9,637 nucleotides of DNA from Salegentibacter sp. GTDB lineage: Bacteria; Bacteroidota; Bacteroidia; Flavobacteriales; Flavobacteriaceae. The notes below the pieces were generated by a model, which did not search any database, was not told the DNA's origin, and was given only the letters and a program-made list of their open reading frames with translations. The stretch is taken from contig JAGXIG010000120.1 in the NCBI GenBank assembly GCA_024635815.1, positions 1 through 9,637 on the forward strand, read 5' to 3'. Below are positions 1 through 8,160 of this stretch, in pieces. A program made the position numbers and the translations under genes. How positions within the stretch are numbered: position 1 is the first letter of the stretch; each line of letters begins with the position of its first letter.

Positions 1-897
1 GCGGCCGCACTTTGGTTGTATATTGAAAAGAAAATTACACAAAACTGGTTAGTGCCCGCTTTGGCGCTCCTGATTTTAGTCGATTTAATTCCGGTAGATA
101 AGCGTTATGTAAATGATGATGATTTTGTAAATGCCAGCCAAATGGATCGTCCCTTTCAAGCAAACGAAGCCGATCAACAAATTTTGCAAGACGATGGGCA
201 TTACCGGGTTTTTGATGTTTCCGGAAGCCCTTTTAATACGGGGAGAACTTCCTATTTTCACAACGCAATAGGCGGTTATCATGCTGCTAAACCGGGAAGA
301 ATGCAGGATTTATACGATTTCTATATTTCTCAAAACAATATGGAAATCCTCAATATGTTGAATGCGAAATATTTTATAGTCCCTTCGGAAGAAGGCCAAC
401 CGCAAGCCCAGCAAAATCCGAATGCTTTTGGAAATGCCTGGTTTGTAAATGACATTATGTGGGTAGAATCTGCTAACGAAGAAATACTGAATTTAAAAGA
501 AGTTGATCTTCAAAATACTGCGGTGATTAATTCGGAGTTTAAAAATGAAGTTTCCGAAGATTTTAATGCTTCCGGAAATGCAGAAATCACTTTAGAAAGT
601 TACCAGCCAAATGAGTTGGTTTATAAAACAAATGCTTCAGTATCACAGTTTGCAGTATTTTCTGAAATGTATTATCAGCCGGGCTGGCAGGCTTATTTAG
701 ACGGGGAAGAAGTAGATCACGTTAGGGTAAATTATGTGTTGCGCGCAATGAACATTCCGGCAGGGGAACATACCGTGACCTTTAGATTTGAACCTGAAGT
801 TGTGAATACCGGAAGCAGCATTGCGCTGGCAAGTTCTATTATTCTTGTGTTGATTATTTTAGGCGGATTTTACTATAAATCCCGGAAAAGGGAATAA
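1..897 (+). CDS. YfhO-family membrane protein, C-terminal part (5' truncated by window)
   Basis: The frame is open from base 1, so the apparent TTG start at 16 is only an internal Leu codon and the true start lies outside the window. The visible 298 residues begin in a hydrophobic segment (WLVPALALLILVDLIPV), run through a long extracytoplasmic domain, and end with one membrane helix (about residues 270-290) and a basic KSRKRE tail. Near the C-terminus is a segment typical of YfhO proteins: YYQPGWQAYLDGEEVDHVRV, followed by RAMNIPAGEHTVTFRFEP. YfhO proteins are large multi-pass proteins with a GT-C-like architecture; in Firmicutes YfhO is linked to glycosylation of lipoteichoic acid. In Bacteroidetes the substrate is unknown, so 'lipid-linked sugar transfer outside the membrane' is inference. 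The next gene starts 8 bases downstream and is also a sugar-transfer gene, which suggests one operon for a surface glycan. Confidence 0.85.
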   Translation, partial: AAALWLYIEKKITQNWLVPALALLILVDLIPVDKRYVNDDDFVNASQMDRPFQANEADQQILQDDGHYRVFDVSGSPFNTGRTSYFHNAIGGYHAAKPGRMQDLYDFYISQNNMEILNMLNAKYFIVPSEEGQPQAQQNPNAFGNAWFVNDIMWVESANEEILNLKEVDLQNTAVINSEFKNEVSEDFNASGNAEITLESYQPNELVYKTNASVSQFAVFSEMYYQPGWQAYLDGEEVDHVRVNYVLRAMNIPAGEHTVTFRFEPEVVNTGSSIALASSIILVLIILGGFYYKSRKRE

Positions 898-905
898 ACT
901 CTGAA

Positions 906-2195
906 ATGGAGAAAGTACTCATTATAACTTATTATTGGCCTCCGGCTGGCGGTCCAGGCGTCCAGCGCTGGCTTAAGTTTGTAACGTATTTAAGGAATTT
1001 TGACATTGAACCCATAGTTTATATTCCTGAAAATCCTATTTATCCTATGTTGGATAGATCTTTTGAAGCTGAAATTCCTCCGGGAATTACTATTCTAAAA
1101 AAACCAATTTTTGAACCTTACCAATTAGCAGGAATTTTCGCAAAAAATCAAACCAAAACCATTAGTAAGGGAATTATTGCGGCTGAAAAAAATCAGTCGC
1201 TTTTGCAGAAAAGTCTGCTTTTTATTCGCGGTAATTTATTTATTCCCGATGCGAGAAAATTCTGGATAAAACCTTCTGTGAAATTTCTAAAAGACTACCT
1301 GGAAGAAGAAGGCATCAAGAAGATGGTCACTACCGGCCCTCCACATAGTTTGCATCTTATTGGTTTAAAATTAAAGCAGGAAATCAATTTAAAGTGGATA
1401 GCCGATTTTAGGGATCCCTGGACACAAATTGGATATCATAAGAAGTTGAAGCTTACTAAAACCAGTAAGCAAAAACACGAAAACCTGGAGCGGGAAGTTT
1501 TAAATTCAGCCGATCAAATTATCACCACCAGTTTTACCACAAAAGCTGAATTTTCAGAAAAAACCAGTAAACCCATTAGCGTGATCACCAATGGATTTGA
1601 TGGGATAGAAAATTCAGTGGAAAGCTTTGAATTAGATCAAAAATTCAGTATTTCTCATATTGGTTCTTTACTTTCCGAAAGGAACCCTACAAACCTTTGG
1701 AAAGCTATTGCAGAGCTTGTAAAAAAGAATTCAGCTTTCGCTGAGGACCTAGAGTTAAAATTAGTCGGAACAGTAAGCGAAGAAGTAATAGCATCAATCA
1801 AGTCGGTTGGGTTAGGGGAGAAGCTTCAGTTACCCGGTTATGTAAGTCATACGCAGGCAATCGCACTTCAGCAAAAAAGCAGATTGTTATTATTAATTGA
1901 AATAGACAGCGAAGAAACCCGTGGAATTATTCCGGGGAAATTATTCGAATATTTAAGTGCAAAAAGACCAATTTTAGCCATAGGTCCCGAGAAATGGGAT
2001 GTTCAGCAAATCCTGGAGGAAACCGGTTCAGGAGAATATTTTCAATATTCAGAAAAAGACCGCCTTAAAAGCCTAATTTCGGCGCACTACGAGGCTTATA
2101 AAAATGGAGACAGTAATTTTGTAAAGGGAGATATTCAGAAATATCATAGAAAAAATCTGACCCAAAAACTGGCCAGTTTAATAAAGAGCGTTTAG
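906..2195 (+). CDS. glycosyltransferase, GT-B fold (GT4-like)
   Basis: This is a 429-residue protein, full length for the family. It opens with the N-terminal motif common in Bacteroidetes GT4-like enzymes (YYWPPAGGPGVQRW, residues 9-22). ADFRDPW is at 166-172. The linker to the second Rossmann lobe leads to HIGS at 251-254, and the donor-binding lobe carries GIIPGKLFEYL at 340-350, which corresponds to the conserved acidic region of GT4 enzymes. No signal peptide or membrane helix is evident, so it should act on the cytoplasmic face, moving a sugar from a nucleotide donor to a lipid-linked or saccharide acceptor. The exact sugar cannot be read from sequence. The ATG at 906 is 8 bases after the YfhO stop and the flippase starts 4 bases after its stop, so the three are very likely co-transcribed. 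No Shine-Dalgarno is seen, as is normal for this phylum. Confidence 0.88.
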   Translation: MEKVLIITYYWPPAGGPGVQRWLKFVTYLRNFDIEPIVYIPENPIYPMLDRSFEAEIPPGITILKKPIFEPYQLAGIFAKNQTKTISKGIIAAEKNQSLLQKSLLFIRGNLFIPDARKFWIKPSVKFLKDYLEEEGIKKMVTTGPPHSLHLIGLKLKQEINLKWIADFRDPWTQIGYHKKLKLTKTSKQKHENLEREVLNSADQIITTSFTTKAEFSEKTSKPISVITNGFDGIENSVESFELDQKFSISHIGSLLSERNPTNLWKAIAELVKKNSAFAEDLELKLVGTVSEEVIASIKSVGLGEKLQLPGYVSHTQAIALQQKSRLLLLIEIDSEETRGIIPGKLFEYLSAKRPILAIGPEKWDVQQILEETGSGEYFQYSEKDRLKSLISAHYEAYKNGDSNFVKGDIQKYHRKNLTQKLASLIKSV

Positions 2196-2199
2196 AATT

Positions 2200-3663
2200 A
2201 TGGGTATTATAATCAAACAATCTTTTAAAAACTTAATTACTACCTATTTTGGTTTTGCGATTGGCGCGATTAATACTTTGTTTCTTTTCACATATTTCCT
2301 CGAGCCCGAATATTACGGATTGGTTACTTTTTTACTTTCGGCTGCAAGTTTGCTCTGGCCTTTTATGGGATTTGGAGTACACAGCACATTAATAAAGTTC
2401 TTTACTTTTTATAAAATCAAAGAAGAAAAAGATAAGCTGCTAAATTTGGTACTGTTTCTACCCCTAATAGTTTCACTGATCCTGGGAATAATCGTGGCTT
2501 TTGGTTATTCATTTCTAATCAACTATTTCACCCAGGGAAATGGATTGGTGCGCCCATATATCTGGCTAATTTTTCTAATCGCTTTTGCTACCGCCTATTT
2601 TGAAATCTTTTTCGCTTGGTCGAAACTCTTTTATAAAAGTGTATTCGGAAACTTTATGAAAGAGGTTTTCCATAGGTTTTGTATTAGTTTATTGCTTTTG
2701 GCGGTTTATTTTAACTGGATTTCGGTTCATCAATTTATCTATTGTATTGCCGGTGTCTTTATTCTGCGACTTATTGCAATGAAAATTTATGCGTTTTCGC
2801 TCTATTTACCTCGTTTAAATTTTAAGTTTCCAAACAATTTATCACCAGTTTTAAAATATACCTCGTTAATTCTTATAGCAGGATCTGTAGCTACTGCTTT
2901 ATTAGATCTTGATAAAGTGATGATAGAATATTTTATGCCGATAGAAAGCGTAGCCATCTACGGAATTGCAATTTATATAGCTACGGTGATTTCAGTGCCG
3001 CAAAAGGCAATGCACCAAATTACCAACCCGATGACGGCTGAATTTTTGAATACCAAAAACAAAAAAAGTCTCGAAGAGCTATATAAAAAGAGTTCTTTAA
3101 ACTTATTGATTGTAAGCCTTCTTATTTTTATTCTGATCCTTACCAATGTAAAACAGCTGTATGAACTTATCCCCGATGAATATGAATTAAGCATATTTGT
3201 AGTTTTATTGATTTCGCTGGTGAAGCTTTATGATAATATCCTGGGGAACAATAACAGTATTCTTTTTAATTCAGATTACTACCGGATTGTTTTGTTTATT
3301 GGCGTTTTACTTGTTGTAGTAGCATTTATTTTAAACCTGATATTTATTCCCCTCCTCGGTATAGAAGGAGCTGCCATTGCCAGTTTTATCGCCTTTTTTA
3401 TCTATAATTCGGCTAAAATCTGGTTGGTGCATAAAAAGTTTCATTTTCTTCCTTTTACTTCAAAAACATGGCTGGTGCTTTTTATAGGCTGTATTTTTGC
3501 CTTTGGTTTTTATTTTTGGGATTTTAGTTTTCACCCAATTTTGAATATCGCTCTCAAATCTATCTTAATAGGAACAAGCTATGTTGGTTTAGCTTATTTT
3601 CTGAAATTCTCTTCAGAAGTTAATAACATAATCAATAGAATTTTAAGGATAAGAACCTCCTAA
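2200..3663 (+). CDS. polysaccharide flippase, Wzx/PST type
   Basis: This is a 487-residue, highly hydrophobic protein with roughly 12-14 predicted membrane helices along its whole length and short charged loops. The start (FKNLITTYFGFAIGAINTLF followed by YFLEPEYYGLVTF) is the classic N-terminus of the polysaccharide-transporter branch of the MOP superfamily, in which the first helix is followed by an 'xPExYG' segment. Later segments such as LDLDKVMIEYFMP and GIEGAAIASFIAFF also fit this fold. Members move lipid-linked oligosaccharides from the cytoplasmic to the periplasmic leaflet. Its position 4 bases behind a glycosyltransferase and downstream of a YfhO-like protein supports a role in exporting the product of this cluster. 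A MurJ or teichoic-acid type role is less likely from context. It is the last gene of this direction before a convergent gene. Confidence 0.88.
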   Translation: MGIIIKQSFKNLITTYFGFAIGAINTLFLFTYFLEPEYYGLVTFLLSAASLLWPFMGFGVHSTLIKFFTFYKIKEEKDKLLNLVLFLPLIVSLILGIIVAFGYSFLINYFTQGNGLVRPYIWLIFLIAFATAYFEIFFAWSKLFYKSVFGNFMKEVFHRFCISLLLLAVYFNWISVHQFIYCIAGVFILRLIAMKIYAFSLYLPRLNFKFPNNLSPVLKYTSLILIAGSVATALLDLDKVMIEYFMPIESVAIYGIAIYIATVISVPQKAMHQITNPMTAEFLNTKNKKSLEELYKKSSLNLLIVSLLIFILILTNVKQLYELIPDEYELSIFVVLLISLVKLYDNILGNNNSILFNSDYYRIVLFIGVLLVVVAFILNLIFIPLLGIEGAAIASFIAFFIYNSAKIWLVHKKFHFLPFTSKTWLVLFIGCIFAFGFYFWDFSFHPILNIALKSILIGTSYVGLAYFLKFSSEVNNIINRILRIRTS

Positions 3664-3666
3664 AAA

Positions 3667-3707
3667 CGGGAAACCCCCGAAACACTTTCGTGTCTCAAGG
3701 GGTTTCC
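3667..3707 (-). terminator. strong hairpin between convergent genes; terminator for the - strand gene
   Basis: GGAAACCCC (3669-3677) pairs perfectly with GGGGTTTCC (3699-3707). The interior can continue pairing with one mismatch (GAAACAC at 3679-3685 against GTGTCTC at 3690-3696) around a TTTC loop. Read on the minus strand the stem is followed by CGTTTTTA, a usable U-tract, so it fits intrinsic termination of the gene at 3745-4947. On the plus strand there is no T-tract after the stem (AACTAACCAACC follows), so termination of the flippase operon here would be weaker or would depend on the hairpin alone. Confidence 0.7.
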
Positions 3708-3744
3708 AACTAACCAACCAAAAAATTAAATTATGAATTCTTTA

Positions 3745-4947
3745 TTATCTGTTATTCACATTTCGTGCCGAACTTCTTCCTCGTGAAGAAGAATTTGATG
3801 TTCTGCCCGAAGATCTTGTATTCGTACTACTTTTTACCGCTCTGGTATTATTACTTCTACTACTTCTACCTGTGGCCTGAGTTCTTCTTTGAGTAGGTGC
3901 AGTTCTGGCCTTACTGGTTTGTCTCACAGGAGTACTTTTTACAGTTCTGCTATTGCGTGCAGTTGAATTTACTTTTGTGTTAGACGATCTACTGGTTCTC
4001 ACTGCAGTATTCCTGGTGTTACCTGTTGTTCTGGCCTCAGTTCGGGTACGACTAGTTCTGGCTTTTACAGCATCATTGGTATTTACACCTCTGGATGATC
4101 TTACTGTATTTCCGCGGGAGTTTGTGCTGCTATTTCTTTCTGAATTAACGGTTCTGCTTCTGTTCGCAGTGGTTTTAGATCTTTCAGAATTAATATTGCT
4201 TCTCACATTATTTGTGTTGGAAGCCACACGACCTTCATCTCCTCTAATATCTTTTATATCTCTTCTACCGGAAGTTCTTCTTCCTTTATTATAAGACACT
4301 GCTGTTTGATTTGGTCTGTAAAAATTTTGATTTACGTTATTAGAATAATGATTGTTATAGTAATTTACGTGTTGTACATAAGTAACTCTGTTTGGTTGAT
4401 AATAAGCCCTGTAAGGCTGACCAAAAACAATGCTTACACCGCTTCGGGGTCTCACGTAATAATCGTGCCACGGCCTGTATACATATCTGTTGTTATAATG
4501 GTTTATAAATCCGTTATAGTTGGTGATTCGGTTAAAACGATTGTATTGAATATATAAACCTCCAACTCTTGCAATACGTCCGCGACGGTTATAATCTATA
4601 AATACATCACCGGCTCTGATTATTCTTCCGTAGTAATCATAGAAAACCGGAACACTTTCAATTTGAATCACCGCTCCATAATCGTCATATTGTACATAGG
4701 CATCATAATTACGCCCGGCGTTATAACTAATATTCATATTTGGAGTAGAAATGTTCACAGTGCTGTTTCCTCTAAATTCGGGATTGTAATAAAAGTCAAA
4801 CTCCCCGTTAGGATATACGGCAAACTCAACACCGTTTTCAACAAAAATAAAGGCGTCGTTGTAGGCATTACGGGAAGTAGCTTCTGAAGCTTCCGTAGCC
4901 GATATACCAATAAATAAAAAGCTGAATAAAATGGCGATATTTTTCAT
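3745..4947 (-). CDS. secreted protein of unknown function with 16-residue Tyr repeats and Arg-rich tail
   Basis: This family is not recognised. The chosen ATG at 4947 gives 400 residues and begins directly with a Sec signal peptide (MKNIAILFSFLFIGISATEA). An in-frame TTG at 4980 would add 11 residues but falls about where transcription is predicted to begin, so it is unlikely. The mature protein has three parts. Residues about 25-83 are probably a beta-rich region (FVENGVEFAVYPNGEFDFYY). Residues 84-163 hold repeats with an exact 16-residue period. From about 222 to 400 the chain is low-complexity Arg, Ser, Thr and Asn; its last 160 residues hold 30 Arg and 6 Lys but only 4 acidic residues. 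The tail is surely disordered and could bind nucleic acid, LPS or other polyanions (inference). The protein should be periplasmic or surface located. It has its own promoter candidate and a terminator at 3667-3707. Confidence 0.8.
   Translation of the reverse strand: MKNIAILFSFLFIGISATEASEATSRNAYNDAFIFVENGVEFAVYPNGEFDFYYNPEFRGNSTVNISTPNMNISYNAGRNYDAYVQYDDYGAVIQIESVPVFYDYYGRIIRAGDVFIDYNRRGRIARVGGLYIQYNRFNRITNYNGFINHYNNRYVYRPWHDYYVRPRSGVSIVFGQPYRAYYQPNRVTYVQHVNYYNNHYSNNVNQNFYRPNQTAVSYNKGRRTSGRRDIKDIRGDEGRVASNTNNVRSNINSERSKTTANRSRTVNSERNSSTNSRGNTVRSSRGVNTNDAVKARTSRTRTEARTTGNTRNTAVRTSRSSNTKVNSTARNSRTVKSTPVRQTSKARTAPTQRRTQATGRSSRSNNTRAVKSSTNTRSSGRTSNSSSRGRSSARNVNNR
4459..4698 (-). repeat. in-frame 48-base repeat coding for 16-residue Tyr-centred units
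   Basis: Five consecutive units of exactly 16 residues lie inside the secreted protein (residues 84-163 from the ATG). The tyrosines at 87, 103, 119, 135 and 151 head each core: YDDYGAV, YDYYGRI, YNRRGRI, YNRFNRI and a degenerate YNNRYVY. The shared pattern is Y-[D/N]-x-x-G-R-I, with a glycine near the end of the middle units. The look is that of short beta-strand repeats such as YD-type repeats, but the period is shorter, so homology is not claimed. DNA identity between units is low, so this is an old protein repeat rather than a recent tandem duplication. Confidence 0.75.
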
Positions 4948-4987
4948 GGTTTGCGTTTTAGTGATGTTAGTGATTCTCAATTGGAAT

Positions 4988-5017
4988 CAATATATGAAAT
5001 GCAAACCGTGTGCCAAA
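4988..5017 (-). promoter_or_regulatory. candidate Bacteroidetes-type promoter for the secreted-protein gene
   Basis: On the minus strand a TTTG (complement of 5014-5017) is followed after 19 bases by TATATTG (complement of 4988-4994), close to the Bacteroidetes consensus TTTG-N19-21-TAnnTTTG with an imperfect -7 box. Transcription would begin near 4982, giving a leader of about 35 bases to the ATG at 4947. This also argues against the TTG at 4980 as start. Confidence 0.5.
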
Positions 5018-5021
5018 ATAG

Positions 5022-5062
5022 AAAACCTCTAAAAAAAGCTCGTTTTTAGAGGTTTTATTTTT
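5022..5062 (-). terminator. perfect 14-bp terminator hairpin downstream of uvrA
   Basis: Bases 5022-5035 (AAAACCTCTAAAAA) pair without mismatch with 5043-5056 (TTTTTAGAGGTTTT) around a 7-base loop. The A/T-rich ends of the stem give U-runs on either strand, so it could stop transcription in both directions. It lies about 80 bases after the uvrA stop and directly before the promoter candidate of the next gene, so its likely job is ending the uvrA transcript. Confidence 0.8.
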
Positions 5063-5137
5063 GTAAATAGATATTTTATTAAATTATATGTAATAAAAAT
5101 GAATTATTACTTAGATTAATTTATCGAAAATGATTTG

Positions 5138-7930
5138 CTATAATTTATCTTTCAAATATTTAGCGGTAAAAGATTTTTTAGATTTCACAATTTCTTCAGG
5201 CGTGCCCTGAGCTACTATATTTCCACCTTTTTCACCACCACCGGGACCAATGTCAATAATATAATCGGCGCATTTTACTAAATCCATATTGTGTTCTATA
5301 ACTACCACACTATGTCCTTTTTCAATTAGCGCATTAAAAGACTTTAGCAATTTTTTGATATCATGAAAATGAAGTCCTGTAGTAGGTTCATCAAAAATAA
5401 ATAATGCCTTTTCCTTGGTAGCTCCTTTGACCAGAAATGAGGCCAGTTTGATGCGCTGGGCTTCCCCGCCTGAAAGGGTAGAGGAGCTTTGCCCTAATTG
5501 CACATAGCCTAAACCTACATCCTGTAAGGGTTTTAGTTTTCTAACGATCTTATCCAGCTTATTTTCTGCAAAAAAGTTGGTCGCATCGTCTATGGTCATA
5601 TTCAACACATCGTCAATATTCTTACCCTCAAACTGAACTTCCAGCACATCTTTTTGAAAACGCTTTCCGTTACAGACTTCACATTCAAGATGAACATCGG
5701 CCATAAACTGCATTTCTATGGTTACTTCGCCTTCACCTTTACAAGTTTCGCAGCGCCCACCTTCAACATTAAAAGAGAAATGTTTGGGTTTAAAGCCTCG
5801 AATATTTGATAATTTTTGATCGGAAAACAGGTTTCTAATATCATCGTAAGCCTTGATATAAGTTACTGGGTTTGAACGCGAAGATCTTCCAATTGGATTT
5901 TGATCTATATATTCTACACTTCCCAAGTTTTTAAAATCGCCTTCGATATCAGTATATTGCCCGGCTTTTTCTCCGTAACCGCCAATTTTTTTCTGAACTG
6001 CCGGATAGAGGATTTTCTTTACCAAAGTGCTTTTTCCGCTCCCTGAAACCCCGGTTATCGCGGTAAAGGTTTTCAGCGGGATAGTAACATCTATATTCTG
6101 AAGATTATTTTCCCTTGCTCCTAAAATCCTGATTTCGCCTGAAGCCTTTCTACGTTCTTTAGGAACCGGAATTTCTTCTTTTCCGTTTAAATATTGTGCG
6201 GTAAGGGAATTCGATTTTAAAATTTCCTTCAGAGTCCCCGTGGCTACAACTTCACCACCGTGTGTTCCCGCTTCGGGGCCAATATCAATAATTTCATCGG
6301 CGGCATTCATAATATCTTCATCGTGTTCCACCACAATCACGGTATTCCCGATATCCCGAAGATTTTTAAGTACGCCAATTAAACGCTCTGTATCACGTGG
6401 ATGCAATCCAATAGATGGTTCGTCTAAAATATACATAGAACCCACCAAACTGCTTCCAAGGGAAGTTGCGAGGTTAATTCGTTGTGACTCCCCACCGGAG
6501 AGGGTGTTGGACTTTCGGTTTAAAGTGAGATAATCTAAACCAACTTCCGATAAAAATTTGAGTCGGTTATTGATTTCTATAAGGAGACGTTTTGCAATTT
6601 GTTGATCGTATTCGTTTAATTTTAAATCGGCGAAAAATTCCCGCACTTTATCTAAAGGTTTTCCTACCAGGTCAGTAATACTATGGCCATCAACTTTCAC
6701 ATACTCTGCTTCGGGGCGTAATCTCTTGCCTTTACAGGTGGTACAGCGTGTTTTTCCACGATAACGGGAAAGCATTACCCTATTCTGAATTTTATAAGCT
6801 TTACTTTCTAAAAACTGGAAGAAATCATTTAAGCCTTCAAAATATTCATTTCCGTTCCAAACTAGATCTTTTTGCTCGTCTGTGAGTTTAAACCAGGGCT
6901 TATGAATGGGAAAATCGAATTTATGCGAATTATTAACCAATTGATCACGATACCAGCTCATACTATCACCACGCCAGGGAAAAACCGCATTTTCATAAAT
7001 TGAAAGCCCGGTATTAGGAATTACGAGGTCTTCGTCAATGCCAATTACATCTCCGTAGCCTTCACATTTAGGACAGGCACCATAAGGGTTATTAAAACTG
7101 AATAAATGCACATTTGGTTCCAGGAAACTAATGCCATCTAAGTCAAACTTGTTGCTGAAATGTCTCTTGTTGCCCGATTTTAAATTTTCGATATAAAGTT
7201 CGCCTTTTCCTTCAAAAAAAGCGGCATCTGTTGCATCGGCCAGTCTGTTGTAAAAATCCTCTTCATCCTTGGTAATAATTCTATCTACCACCAATAAAGT
7301 ATCTTTCGCTTTAATTTTTTCAAGATCGGCTTCGTCTATCCTAAGTACTTCATCTTTTACCTTGATTCGGCTGTAACCTTGTTGGGCCAGCACTTTAATT
7401 TTTTCTGAAAGCGTCCGGCCTTCTTCAATATGAATTGGCGACAGTAGTAATAATTTTTCACGTTCGTCAAAAGACTTTACATGATCTATCACATCAGCTA
7501 CGCGATCGCGTTTTACTTCGTTACCTGAAACAGGGGAGTAGGTTCTTCCAATTCTTGCAAAAAGTAGTTTGAAGTAATCGTAAATTTCAGTAGAAGTTCC
7601 TACCGTAGAACGCGGATTGGTAGAATTTACTTTTTGCTCAATGGCTATGGCTGGAGCAATTCCCTTAATATAGTCAACCTTCGGCTTATTTAACCGTCCT
7701 AAGAACTGGCGGGCGTAGGAGGAAAGACTTTCTACATAACGACGCTGGCCTTCAGCATAAAGTGTATCAAAGGCTAAACTGGACTTTCCGGAACCCGAAA
7801 GGCCGGTAATAACCACCAATTTATTCCTTGGAATAACTACATTTATATTTTTAAGATTGTGCAGTTTTGCACCTTTTATAATTATATTCTCCTTGGGATC
7901 TACCTCGGCAACGTCAATATTCATGCTCAT
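5138..7930 (-). CDS. uvrA: UvrABC excinuclease subunit A
   Basis: This is a 930-residue protein, close to the 940 of E. coli UvrA, complete and without frameshift. UvrA is the dimeric cytoplasmic ATPase that finds bulky DNA lesions and loads UvrB in nucleotide excision repair. Both ABC ATPase halves are intact. Walker A1 is GLSGSGKS at 43-50, with the [16 protein letters not shown] block after it. The first zinc site has Cys pairs at 286/289 and 396/399, split by an insertion. The signature [12 protein letters not shown] starts at 477, with [11 protein letters not shown] following. In the second half, Walker A2 GVSGSGKS is at 627-634, the second zinc site is C-x2-C-x19-C-x2-C starting at Cys727, and [12 protein letters not shown] starts at 819, followed by [14 protein letters not shown]. 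The ATG at 7930 is used; a second ATG at 7924 is equally possible. No uvrB or uvrC is nearby. It is divergent from the sigma factor gene. Confidence 0.98.
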   Translation of the reverse strand: MSMNIDVAEVDPKENIIIKGAKLHNLKNINVVIPRNKLVVITGLSGSGKSSLAFDTLYAEGQRRYVESLSSYARQFLGRLNKPKVDYIKGIAPAIAIEQKVNSTNPRSTVGTSTEIYDYFKLLFARIGRTYSPVSGNEVKRDRVADVIDHVKSFDEREKLLLLSPIHIEEGRTLSEKIKVLAQQGYSRIKVKDEVLRIDEADLEKIKAKDTLLVVDRIITKDEEDFYNRLADATDAAFFEGKGELYIENLKSGNKRHFSNKFDLDGISFLEPNVHLFSFNNPYGACPKCEGYGDVIGIDEDLVIPNTGLSIYENAVFPWRGDSMSWYRDQLVNNSHKFDFPIHKPWFKLTDEQKDLVWNGNEYFEGLNDFFQFLESKAYKIQNRVMLSRYRGKTRCTTCKGKRLRPEAEYVKVDGHSITDLVGKPLDKVREFFADLKLNEYDQQIAKRLLIEINNRLKFLSEVGLDYLTLNRKSNTLSGGESQRINLATSLGSSLVGSMYILDEPSIGLHPRDTERLIGVLKNLRDIGNTVIVVEHDEDIMNAADEIIDIGPEAGTHGGEVVATGTLKEILKSNSLTAQYLNGKEEIPVPKERRKASGEIRILGARENNLQNIDVTIPLKTFTAITGVSGSGKSTLVKKILYPAVQKKIGGYGEKAGQYTDIEGDFKNLGSVEYIDQNPIGRSSRSNPVTYIKAYDDIRNLFSDQKLSNIRGFKPKHFSFNVEGGRCETCKGEGEVTIEMQFMADVHLECEVCNGKRFQKDVLEVQFEGKNIDDVLNMTIDDATNFFAENKLDKIVRKLKPLQDVGLGYVQLGQSSSTLSGGEAQRIKLASFLVKGATKEKALFIFDEPTTGLHFHDIKKLLKSFNALIEKGHSVVVIEHNMDLVKCADYIIDIGPGGGEKGGNIVAQGTPEEIVKSKKSFTAKYLKDKL

Positions 7931-7948
7931 TTTTCTAGTTCAGGAATG

Positions 7949-7979
7949 CAAAGGTACTCAATAAGCTGCAGTGTAAAAA
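7949..7979 (-). promoter_or_regulatory. candidate uvrA promoter
   Basis: The minus strand carries TACCTTTG (complement of 7949-7956), an exact match to the Bacteroidetes -7 box TAnnTTTG. TTTT (complement of 7976-7979) lies 19 bases upstream where TTTG is expected. Transcription should start near 7944, leaving a leader of only about 14 bases before the uvrA ATG at 7930. No convincing SOS-type operator was recognised around it. Confidence 0.55.
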
Positions 7980-8021
7980 GCCATAAAAATCCTATTGTAA
8001 TGTTAAAAAATTAAATCTTTG

Positions 8022-8054
8022 TTTGCAATTGTCAAATTTATCTTGCTATATTTG
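8022..8054 (+). promoter_or_regulatory. candidate promoter of the sigma factor gene
   Basis: TTTG (8022-8025) and TATATTTG (8047-8054) both match the Bacteroidetes vegetative promoter consensus exactly, with a 21-base spacer. Predicted transcription begins near 8060, giving a leader of about 100 bases before the sigma factor ATG at 8164. The match to the housekeeping-type consensus suggests the gene is read by the primary sigma factor rather than only by itself. Confidence 0.6.
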
Positions 8055-8096
8055 GACATTCATATTTACTTAAAAAGACACCTGCCTATCGCATAA

Positions 8097-8160
8097 AGTT
8101 ACTTTTAGAAACTAAATAACCTAATCTCGGGAACCCCAACCCTCCTGAACAAAAGTAACT
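8097..8160 (+). promoter_or_regulatory. inverted repeat in the sigma factor mRNA leader
   Basis: AGTTACTTTT (8097-8106) is perfectly complementary to AAAAGTAACT (8151-8160). The right arm ends three bases before the ATG at 8164. In the predicted mRNA these arms would close a 10-bp stem over a 44-base loop rich in A and C (with GGGAACCCC and CCCTCC inside). This would hide the ribosome-binding area of a gene that has no Shine-Dalgarno. A role in translation control is inference; the repeat itself is seen directly. Confidence 0.5.

Noticed and set aside
1..8. The window opens with GCGGCCGC, a NotI site, possibly a cloning junction
   Set aside because: It reads in frame as Ala-Ala-Ala leading into a plausible membrane segment of the YfhO protein, so it is more simply natural coding sequence or a chance window edge.
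3953..4887. Plus-strand open frames of 74-113 residues opposite the secreted-protein gene
   Set aside because: They are antisense to the low-complexity and Tyr/Asn-rich coding region, have composition explained by the reverse complement of those codons, and lack promoter or start context.
5090..5110. 7-bp inverted repeat GTAATAA/TTATTAC after uvrA
   Set aside because: It is purely A/T apart from one G/C pair, in very AT-rich DNA where such repeats arise by chance; the 5022-5056 hairpin is a far better terminator.
6240..6533. Plus-strand 97-residue frame inside uvrA
   Set aside because: It is the antisense of the conserved ABC signature and Walker B region of uvrA, so it is a shadow frame.
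8026..8036. CAATTG flanked by TTTG and CAAA as a palindromic operator near the sigma promoter
   Set aside because: The symmetry breaks at inner positions and the outer TTTG is explained by the -33 promoter box.
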